Assembly: GCA_026874595.1 (NCBI GenBank)
Contig: CM049322.1
Location: 43,214,840-43,278,839 of the forward strand
DNA length: 64,000 bases
Reading direction: 5' to 3'
DNA from: Sipunculus nudus
Taxonomy: Eukaryota; Annelida; Sipuncula; Golfingiida; Sipunculidae
Part shown: piece by piece, positions 55,929-64,000 of the stretch
Numbering within the stretch: position 1 is the stretch's first letter
Layout: the number at the start of each line of letters is the position of its first letter
Position numbers and translations under genes: made by a program
The notes under the pieces: model-generated
Databases searched by the model: none
Told to the model about the DNA's origin: nothing
Seen by the model: only the letters and a program-made list of their open reading frames with translations

Positions 55929-58426
55929 TTGTAAATTATATGCTGCTACCTGGCATAAGATAAGTAAACAAGGCAGCTCATTGCCCCCATAAAATGAGCT
56001 GCCTTGTTTACTGATATCCCGACAGGTAGCAGCACATGTATCCTGAGTGTGGTTGCTTTAAAATATAAATGCTGCACTTCTGACATGCATATGAGATCAA
56101 TGAGCTGCCTTGGCGGAGATCTGTACTCTTGATTGCAAGTTTCAGACTGTTTCAAAATACTATAGAGAACAGCTTTAAAATACGGGGGACATGATTTCCA
56201 GGAATTTGCTTGTTTTACTTTAGGTTTGTGATAACCGGAAGGTCAAACACCTTGTTGATGCACAAAACCCTGTAATGTCTAACTGGATGAGGTATGTAAA
56301 CTGTGCCCGCAATGAGCAGGAACAGAATCTGGTAGCCTTCCAGTACTGTGGACAGATCTACTACAGAAGCTTTAAGGAGATCCCTGCAGGCTCTGAACTC
56401 CTGGTCTGGTATGGAGATGTCTACGCCAAGGAGCTGGGTATCCACAGAGAGACGATCAGAGGAAAGATTGTTGGTGGCACAGGTAGGGATACTGTTGGTC
56501 ACACACACATATAGATGGTGGCACAGGTAGGGATACTGTTGGTCACACACACATATAGATAGTGGCATGGTCACACACACACACACACCTATTTACACCC
56601 CACTGAATCACAGTGATCTGAATAAAAAAAAAATTAATGTAATCTCAGGAAGACTCCATCCTATTCAGATCAAATCAACTTCAAAGCAAAATATATGATA
56701 AGAATATATGTTAACATATACGAACATTGTTAGGAGCTATTTTTACTATGCATTCATTTTTTTTATTCATTTATTTAAAAATGGCAGTATCAGCCGATCA
56801 TTGGATTTTTCTGTAATGGTTCAAATAATAATATTTTGAGAAAGATACAAATGCAGTTGAGAAACACTTGCCTTTTGTTATATTACCGAAGAGCACGTGT
56901 TCCACAGGATGAGGAAACCCTCAGATTAGAGTTTGTTCCAGTTCCTTCAGGAGCAAATCAATATTTTTTTTCTGAAAGCATGATGTCATTTTTCATAAAT
57001 CAGAGTTGTTAGTGTAACGTAACTATGCATTTTTATCTGAATAATATACAGTTACATGTGATAAAGAACTTTAGGGGTGGATTTTATTATTGCACATGAT
57101 GTATGGATCTGTTGAATTTCAAAGTTAATTTAAAATTGCTCTTATAAATATTTTGCTTGTTGTGCATAACTCATTAAATGTTCAATGGTATAGTTATTTA
57201 TTAGAAAATATTACATGCAAGCATGTTAATGTATAGCTCAAGGTATTATATAAAATTCTACTAAATTTGTATTTTGAATCCCTAATCAATGAATAAAAAA
57301 ATGATTTTAATATTTGTCTTATTTAGGAACCTTCAAATGTTCAGACTGTCATGGCCTGTATGGGAGTGAAGATTACTTGTGGAGACACAGACACAAGATG
57401 CATGGAGGCGTCCTACCTATACATATTATACAGAAACGTCATGAAGACGCCAAGAAAAGACAACAAATGTTAACACAGTCACAGAACACTGAGGTAAATA
57501 CAGGTCAATGTGGTAAGAGAAAGTCTAGTGGAAATGTACTGGAGGAATTAAATGTACAGGAGGATGAGAGAAAGCATGTGTGTAAATATTGTGGTCACAG
57601 GTCTAAAACGTTATCAGATCTACAGAAACATGAGAGGATTCACACCGGAGAGAAACCCTTTGAGTGTGGTGACTGCGGGAAAGGATTTAGGTATTCCTGT
57701 GACCTACACAGACACCAGAGAACTCACACAGGAGAGAAACCCTTTGTGTGTGATGACTGCGGGAAAGGATTTAGTCAAATAAACGACCTACACAAACACC
57801 AGAGAACTCACACAGGAGAGAAACCCTTTGTGTGTGATGACTGCGGGAAAGGATTTAATCAAATAAGCGACCTACACAGACACCAGAGAACTCACACAGG
57901 AGAGAAACCCTTTGTGTGTGATGACTGTGGTAAAAGGTTTAGTGCTTCAAGTGGACTCCGCCATCACCAGAAAACTCACACAGGAGAGAAACCCTTTGTG
58001 TGTGATGACTGTGGGAAAGGATTTAGGTATTCCTATGACTTACACAGACACCAGAGAACTCACACAGGAGAGAAACCCTTTGTGTGTGATGACTGTGGGA
58101 AAGGATTTAATCAAAAAGCCCACCTACACACACACCAGAGAACTCACACAGGAGAGAAACCCTTTGTGTGTGATGACTGTGGGAAAGGATTTAATCGAAT
58201 AGCCAACCTACACAGACACCAGAGAACTCACACAGGAGAGAAACCCTTTGCATGTGATGGCTGTGGGAAAGGATTTAATCAAAAAGCCAGCCTACACACA
58301 CACCAGAGAACTCACACAGGAGAGAAACCCTTTGTGTGTGATGACTGTGGGAAAGGATTTAAACTTCCTCACCACCTACACAGACACCAGAGAACTCACA
58401 CAGTAAAAGAAACCCTTTGTGTGTGA
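54568..58426 (+). CDS. PRDM9-like: PRDM9-like histone methyltransferase, 3' part (4 exons)
   Basis: Nuclear PR/SET histone lysine methyltransferase with a C2H2 array; in vertebrates PRDM9 trimethylates H3K4/K36 at sites chosen by the array and so places meiotic recombination hotspots. Exons: 54568-54641, 55025-55219, 56224-56482, 57327-58426, all with GT-AG junctions (phases 0,0,1). Domain order matches PRDM9: zinc knuckle [15 protein letters not shown] (same C/C/C/H spacing as human), SET domain with [29 protein letters not shown] and [15 protein letters not shown] (catalytic-region Tyr kept), an isolated finger FKCSDC ... HKMH, a linker, then C2H2 fingers. Ten array fingers are in frame, then a one-base shift adds VKETLCV and a stop. 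The N-terminus (KRAB, SSXRD) is not seen in the window. Assignment to PRDM9 rather than another PRDM is strong because of the knuckle-SET-isolated finger-array order. Confidence 0.88.
55025..55219 (+). CDS. PRDM9-like exon: SET domain part 1
   Basis: 65 codons after TTTTCTCAG, phase 0 at both ends. Encodes [20 protein letters not shown] and [20 protein letters not shown], ending CWQ|GTGAGC. Confidence 0.92.
55656..56120. mobile_element. MITE with long internal hairpin in a PRDM9-like intron
   Basis: The outer ends ATCTCCGCCAAG (55656) and its inverted match CTTGGCGGAGAT (56109-56120) bound a 465-base element. It contains a long (TA)n array (55837-55925) and a strong hairpin (55942-56033). 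No coding capacity. Confidence 0.6.
55837..55925. repeat. (TA)n microsatellite
   Basis: About 84 bases of pure TA followed by GTATGTA, inside the MITE. Confidence 0.97.
56224..56482 (+). CDS. PRDM9-like exon: SET domain part 2
   Basis: After TTTTACTTTAG. Encodes [40 protein letters not shown] and [16 protein letters not shown]. Ends ACAG|GTAGGG, phase 1. Just beyond, GGTGGCACAGGTAGGGATAC occurs twice, duplicating the donor context. Confidence 0.93.
57327..58426 (+). CDS. PRDM9-like exon: isolated finger and C2H2 array
   Basis: After CTTATTTAG. The isolated finger CSDC...HRHKMH is followed by a linker of about 65 residues and ten TGEKP-linked fingers. From the third on, units are 84 bases and nearly identical except at helix positions -1, 2, 3 and 6 (for example QNDK, QSDR, ASGH, QAHT, RANR). 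GTAAAAGAAACC replaces GGAGAGAAACC at 58403, shifting the frame; the stop TGA is at 58424-58426. Confidence 0.92.
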
Positions 58427-59107
58427 TGACTGTGGGAAAGGATTTAGGTATTCCTGTGACCTACACAGACACCAGAGAACTCGCACAGGAGAGATACCCT
58501 TTGTGTGTAATGACTGTGGTAAAAGGTTTAGTGATTAAAGTGGACTCCGCCATCACCAGAAAACTCACACAGGAGAGAAACCCTTTGTGTGTGATGACTG
58601 TGGGAAAGGATTTAGGTATTCCTGTGACTTACACAGACACCAGAGAACTCACACAGGAGAGAAACCCTTTGTGTGTGATGACTGTGGGAAAGGATTTAAA
58701 CTTCCTCACCACCTACACACACACCAGAGAACTCACACAGGAGAGAAACCCTTTGTGTGTGATGACTGTGGGAAAGGATTTCATCAAATAGCCAGCCTAC
58801 ACAGACACCAGAGAACTCACACAGGAGAGAAACCCTTTGTGTGTGATGACTGTGGGAAAGGATTTAAACTTCCTCACCACCTACACAGACACCAGAGAAC
58901 TCACACAGTAAAAGAAACCCTTTGTGTGTGATGACTGTGGGAAAGGATTTAGGTATTCCTGTGACCTACACAGACACCAGAGAACTCGCACAGGAGAGAA
59001 ACCCTTTGTGTGTGATGACTGTGGTAAAAGGTTTAGTGATTCAAGTGGAATCTGCCATCACCAGAACTCATACAAAAGACAGATCATTCAAACCGCATAA
59101 AGATTAA
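58427..59107 (+). pseudogene. Out-of-frame continuation of the C2H2 array
   Basis: Seven to eight more 84-base finger units follow in shifted frames. The first is intact but for TRTGEIP; the second has an in-frame TAA (58536-58538); four more are open (58587-58908); then the same GTAAAAG shift recurs at 58908 and two units follow. The last is degraded by a 2-base loss near 59064, after which the original frame is restored and ends [13 protein letters not shown] plus stop at 59107, probably the ancestral C-terminus. Confidence 0.85.
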
Positions 59108-59906
59108 GCATATTTGAACTTCGTCTGAGTGAACGCTGACGTCATCATTGTCACATTTCATATAACACCTGCAGATGAAATAAATCACCTTGTCAGTTTC
59201 ATCAGGGGTCAACAAGTGCATGTACATTTCAGAGCAGGTTCATTCAGTTGTGTGTTCTGTTTTTGTTCCTTTCTTCCTTTTCAGCAGATCCATGTTTCTC
59301 TCATGGAATAAATCGTAGATTATTTGTTAATAGGAAATCAATGTTGCCTATGCTTAATAAACACTGAAGTGATTTGTATTAATGAATACTAGTATCCATA
59401 GGAATCAAATATTGTCTGTTTATTGTATAGACACTGAAATAATGAAATAGATGTATATATAAATGTGTATAAATGTGAACTAAAATTCACAAACTTGTGT
59501 ACGTATTTACTATATTAATATTATGAATGAGGAAACTAGGGATTAGATGATTTGACACCCCCCCCCCCCCCCATTTTTTTTTTCATAACTTCAAGTTTGA
59601 GTATTGTACATGTTTAAATTCTGCAGATTTGTAAACTTTGCCCTATCTATGAATTTCATATCATTTTTCATTAATTATTCTTATTCAGTGTCCAGTCAGT
59701 AATGTGTGTGATTTTCTTGAACATTACTCATAATTGTGACCCTGATGTTTACAAATGTTTATGATCTGGTGATGTAACTCGGGATGTGCTGTTCACAACT
59801 TCACATATATTTGCTTTGGTGTTGTTGTCCTGCAGGTCTGTTCTTTTTTTGTAACGACAATAAATGCATACTTTGAACTTAAATGAAAACGACTTATGAA
59901 ATTTAA
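59108..59906. other. 3' flank of the PRDM9-like gene
   Basis: Several AATAAA signals (near 59306 and 59356) could end the transcript. A C15 tract lies at 59558-59572. No other feature seen. Confidence 0.45.
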
Positions 59907-60170
59907 GATATTCGCATGCCAATATCGAATATCCCTGATTTGAGTGATATTCACATGCCAATATTGCTTTTCTGCGAGATATTGGAATGCGAATATCTAA
60001 GGTCAATGCCCATCATTGCCGTAATATATATGAATTATACGAGGAGAATCAACGTTGACCAGGTGTCGGGCTTGCCGAAGGCCGATTGTTTTCCCGAATT
60101 TCGCTGGTGAATATCGAATGTTGATGATTTGTGTGATATTTGATTTTCGCATGCGAATATCGGATATCGG
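59907..60170. mobile_element. Palindrome-rich MITE-like element
   Basis: GATATTCGCATGCCAATATC-type near-palindromes occur at 59907, 59948, 59979 and, inverted, at 60147-60170. The outermost pair (GATATTCGCATGC) forms inverted ends of a 264-base unit. No target duplication identified. Confidence 0.5.
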
Positions 60171-60205
60171 TCCAACTTCAGTCCCGACTAAAAACGTTGG
60201 CTTAC

Positions 60206-60549
60206 TCCTGTACACGGTTGTTAGAGGCAGTAGACTTGGCACGATCACAGATGTCAACATTAACACAGTGGGTGGGACTCCGTGGATCGCTCGGGTCACA
60301 ACACCTTCCCATCAGGAGATGCCGACTGACTTGGTCCAAAAAATTGTAATTCGTGTCCCGGCTGGCTAAAATATCGTATGTTGCGGTGACTAAGGCCCTT
60401 GGACCTGATACACCACCTGTGTTACCCGTGTCATTTCCGCTGAGGCCACTTGACCTATTGCACAAAGCTGTGGCGATAGGAGGCACAATGAATTTACATT
60501 TTGCCCATGGAACGTAATGTATATCCAGCACTGATATATCAGAGGACAT
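60206..60549 (-). CDS. Unassigned ORF or first coding exon
   Basis: Minus strand, 114 codons from ATG (MSSDISVLDIHYVPWAKCKF) to a good donor, CAGGA|GTAAGC; without splicing it stops two codons later. Composition is balanced (SGLSGNDTGNTGGVSGPRAL, ASRDTNYNFLDQVSRHLL), unlike nearby AT-driven frames. No family recognised. Any further exons on this strand would run into the PRDM9-like locus, so it may be a chance ORF. Confidence 0.3.
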
Positions 60550-60699
60550 GAAGGACCACGGGATCTGTCACGCATGCGCAAAATAAGACCTCCGGTCATG
60601 TAGCTTCGTTATTATTGTAAACTGACACGCGTGGACTGTGTTTACTGCATTTGCCTGGAAACTTTTGTATCAAGCAAACATGGACTGAAAGTGTGAACG

Positions 60700-61780
60700 A
60701 ACAGGTATATTAATGCTCCTGATTATGTCCTCTTAACTCTAAAATAAATTCCATCACCCTTGTCTACCTAATTTTTGGCGATATTTCTTTCAAATACACT
60801 TTGTTTGCCACTAGAAATTAGCATTTAACAATGGAGGTAAGGTGGTGATTCATGGTTTTAAACAAGCATAGAATAAATATATTTTCTATGATATATATTT
60901 ACTTTGTTGACTTTCATAGAAAGAGCTGCAAAAAGGATGGCGTCAGTTCACGTGGCCATACCTCTTTATCTATGTCATGTAGGCGGGACATACGTGTGTC
61001 GCAACAAAAATATGATATATACAATTACTGGTTGGGACGCCATCACTAGAACTGTCAAGTGGATGTAGTTTTAGTCCATCCTTTCAGGTGGTCACTGATA
61101 TGTCACAAGACTGTACGTCTGTTCAGTCATATATCTTTTATAATTAACCATATGGAATCTATACATAGGAGAGTATTATTTTACGGTTAGATATTAACCA
61201 CACTTGTCTCTGGGGTAAATCAAGGTACGCTTTTGTGCATTTTATAACAAAGCTGACAGGCCTAATGAAAACCTGTGCAGTTGGATATATATCAGGTATA
61301 ATGCATTCATGCTGGACCTTAATATTTTAAGTATACGTGTGACATGTATGAAAACATGAAACAGTGATGGTAATGATTGAGGCTGCTCTGAAATATATGG
61401 ACACTGCTTGAATCTGATTATACTGGTAACTGGTATCATATATTTCATCTATAATTGCTCATGACTGCCAAGTGAAGTGAGAGAAACAGCTAGTGATGTC
61501 ATTCTTCCCTCAGATTATATATACATGAGGTATTGTGTTTCCTCTAATAAAAATTTTGCTGAGGGTCAGTATTTCGTCTAAAATCGTTCACTATGTGCAT
61601 GTTGATAAATCATGAATGAGGCAGGACCAGTGACCAAAAAAAAAACACACATACTAGACACTGAAAAATATGCCCTGTATTATGACCTCACAATATTTTG
61701 GTGAGGATTATATGTAGATAAGAAACTGTATTGATTAATATTTATACTTAGTTTCATGAATAAGAATTTTAAGTCATCAC
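60700..61780. other. stretch without recognised feature
   Basis: AT-rich DNA; no exon or element ends recognised. Confidence 0.5.
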
Positions 61781-61789
61781 AGCACCAAG

Positions 61790-62100
61790 AAAGTCTGGTG
61801 ACCTCTGACCTCATTTAATATGCGTGGATTTTGCTGCATGGAAATTGAACTTAGGCGATATATTTTATTGATAAACAAGTGTTTCATTAAAATCCATCAT
61901 ATTCCTTGTAAGTTCATAGTAGTCTATTGACCTCTGACCTTAATTAACATATGCATGGATTTTGCCCATAAACGAACTCAGGTGAGATAATCTATTAGTA
62001 AGTAGTATTAGTGGGTTTCGTGAAAATCACTTACAGTTAACGGATGGACAGACAGACGTATGGACAGTGAGTATACCATAATACGTCCTCTCAGAGACGG
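61790..62100. repeat. Degenerate repeat with TGACCTCTGACCT units
   Basis: Two units of about 125 bases start at 61799 and 61928 with TGACCTCTGACCT and continue with AATATGCGTGGATTTTGC or ACATATGCATGGATTTTGC. A GGATGGACAGACAGACGTAT tail follows, as in common mollusc dispersed repeats. Confidence 0.6.
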
Positions 62101-63135
62101 GTGTATGAAAATGCATGCCGTTTGGTCGCTGTACCACCCGGCCTGACAAATCAAGATTTTTCCAGCTTCCAACGGTGTTTTTTTTTCACCTCGTATGGGA
62201 GTTATAACGCATGCGCAACATTGTATCTTGTGTCTATCATTATTATAATGGTAATCAAACTCTTGGACTTGGTTTACTCACTCACACAACCAGTTACAAT
62301 GAATGAAACAGGATAGCCAGATATGGTTAATCTGTGTCCTGGATGGATTTGCTGGGAAACTTTTGTATTTTGCAAAAATAACAGGCTGCATGTGATGTCC
62401 ATTAAATATGATGTAAATATTTATGTAATTTTGATTTACGGTTGTTGTACGCCGTGTTTGTTTGTGGAATGAATTCGCTCACTCTTAACAAGTGGCCCAT
62501 GGGCCATGACGCTCAGCTGAATCCAAGGAGCCTTGAACAATGGGAAAAGACTCCCAGCGCGCTCAAAACATGCATTTTGCCAATAGCCCTTAGATTTAGG
62601 TTACAGTGACATTATTCTACATGCAGCTGTTACCATTTGTTCTTACCTGACTAACATACTGTGAAAATCAAGTTCTTTCACACGGCTTGCAGAAAATGGG
62701 TCAAAGTGCCATTTCAGGTTTCAAAGGAGGTTTATAGGGACCTCCCTGAAAGTCATGCATAAGGATTTTAGGCCAAATGGATACAATTTGTTCCCCATCC
62801 GACTCACTTGCTCCTTAAAATCACGTGTCCTCCCCTAATTTGCAAAATATAGGTAACCATGACCTAATTTCAAGTTTCCAAGGATATTTTTCATGGAACT
62901 CTAAGGTGGTCAAGTTAGAAGATTCTAGGTCCAACACTCATGACTTGTATCCTATTAATGGACATCAGCTTCATTTGAAGTTCTCAAAAATAGACATAAA
63001 ACTACGTAAAAGATTCGAAACTTGAATGGCTTTCTTTCTGCAGTGCAAAACAGATATATGTCTCCTCTACAAGCCAGCCTAAGACATTAGGGGTAAAATG
63101 TGCAATATCTTAAAACAATGAATCTAGATCTCAGC
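62101..63135. other. stretch without recognised gene
   Basis: Short frames only. Near 62340-62380 a GGGAAACTTTTGTAT string echoes one at about 60655, a possible old duplication. Confidence 0.4.
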
Positions 63136-63440
63136 AGATTAGAACTTGAAGATCAAGGTCAAGGCTTTTCGAACTTTAGTGACATTTTGGCAGAAAAAAA
63201 CGGGTGTATCAAATTTGAAGAAAAAATCTTCAAAACTTCCGAAGTTATGTGGATCACAATAAGCCAAGAATTGCATAAATTTGACCTTTAAGATCAAGGT
63301 AAAGGTCACAGAATTTCGAACGCGTCCACGATTTTGGTAGGAAAAATGAGTGTTTCAAATTTGGAGGAATATATGCAGCCCTTCAAAAGTTATTGCGTTC
63401 ACAAAACAACTGTAATTCAGCTGATTTGACCTTGAAAATC
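63136..63440. repeat. GATCAAGGTCAAGG dispersed repeat, 2 units
   Basis: Two units of about 150 bases, each starting GATCAAGGT(C/A)AAGG and continuing TTTCGAAC, ATTTTGG(C/T)AG, TATCAAATTTGAAG or TTTCAAATTTGGAG, and TTCAAAA. The GACCTT/AAGGTC motifs are typical of repeats seen in bivalve and gastropod genomes (general knowledge). Confidence 0.65.
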
Positions 63441-63442
63441 AC

Positions 63443-63545
63443 TAGATTACCTAACAAAAAGACACGTGATGTTTCGGGAAACTATAGATTACGTAACAAA
63501 TAAAAACACGTACGATGTTTCAGAAAACTAGATTACGTAACAACC
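63443..63545. repeat. About 48-bp minisatellite, 2.3 units
   Basis: CTAGATTACCTAACAAA, ATAGATTACGTAACAAA and CTAGATTACGTAACAA recur with ACACGT(A)(C)GATGTTTC between them. Confidence 0.85.
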
Positions 63546-63625
63546 AAGAAATGTAGATAAATTGATACGATTACAATTATGTGATGGTCCCGTAAAAAAA
63601 GGATACATATTGGGCTATATAAAAA

Positions 63626-63628
<3 letters not shown>

Positions 63629-63699
<71 letters not shown>
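63629..63699. repeat. (TA)n microsatellite
   Basis: About 70 bases of TA with one TTTA interruption. Confidence 0.95.
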
Positions 63700-63701
<2 letters not shown>

Positions 63702-64000
63702 GTGCATCCCGTGGATACCTGCCTCCGCCACGGGAGCATAAGTTTCAGAAACGCTATGCGAACACACATGACACACTCCGAGATGCTGGGCGCTCTGACG
63801 GAAACAAAACAGGTGACCCTGCCACACTGATTTGTGCTGATTTCACTTATTTCTTTTGCTCATATTCCAAGGTTCATTCGTGCATAAGTGACCAAACATT
63901 TGTGTATATTTTCGATGACACTCCAAAATCCGGGAAAGATGGAGGGTCAACTCTAAAATCTAATCGATATTTTCTTCGCCTATTCCCGAAATTCCTTGAA
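63700..64000. other. stretch without recognised feature
   Basis: A small inverted repeat, CATCCCGTGG ... CCACGGGAGC, lies at 63706-63735. Nothing else seen to the window edge. Confidence 0.45.

Noticed and set aside
57552-59107. Overlapping frames rich in [12 protein letters not shown] in the finger array
   Set aside because: Out-of-frame shadows of the 84-base finger units.

Overview
The window reads as nuclear DNA of an invertebrate animal, most likely a marine mollusc (inference). Genes are split by GT-AG introns, intergenic DNA is AT-rich and crowded with long (TA)n, (GA/TC)n and (AAT)n arrays, and tRNA-derived SINEs, decayed LINEs and short DNA transposons are frequent. There are no operons, CRISPR arrays, rRNA genes or convincing tRNA genes.

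Layout. 0-3 kb (minus strand): pieces of a small secreted protein gene, namely a signal-peptide exon, a cysteine-rich Ly6/three-finger-like exon and a separate exon with a weak DOMON resemblance. 3-23 kb: gene-poor DNA with a pogo-like inverted-repeat element (5.4-6.3 kb), a minisatellite split by a SINE (about 10 kb), a broken Ty3/gypsy-type gag remnant (12.5-13.0 kb), copies of a tRNA-derived SINE (15 kb) and several palindromic minisatellites. 23.4-37.8 kb (plus strand): a complete eight-exon gene for a 413-residue Cys-loop anion-channel subunit of the glycine/glutamate-gated chloride type. Every exon, splice site and phase can be followed. Its introns carry a three-level transposon nest (hAT-like, pogo-like, Harbinger-like), SINE pairs and LINE remnants.

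37.8-54.5 kb: repeat territory. It holds a tandem segmental duplication, a 1.36-kb foldback element with arms built of ACCGAGCGC subrepeats and an 8-bp target duplication, a LINE remnant, a run of TTATTGACACACGGT motifs, a G-tract minisatellite, and a 414-codon ISXO2/Merlin-type transposase with an apparent one-base frameshift near its start. 54.5-59.1 kb (plus strand): the 3' part of a PRDM9-like gene, with zinc knuckle, PR/SET domain, one isolated C2H2 finger and a long array of nearly identical 84-bp finger units that differ mainly at DNA-contact positions. The array is broken by a frameshift, and a block of six fingers carrying that frameshift has been duplicated. 59.1-64 kb: short repeats, a palindromic MITE and one unassigned minus-strand ORF.

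The two well-supported host genes are unrelated in function: one is a plasma-membrane ligand-gated chloride channel, the other a nuclear histone methyltransferase of the family that places meiotic recombination hotspots. The rest is mainly the record of mobile elements. The most unusual items are the self-duplicating, frameshift-bearing PRDM9-like finger array, the nested transposons with readable target duplications, the foldback element, and the Leu replacing the conserved Thr at channel position 6'.
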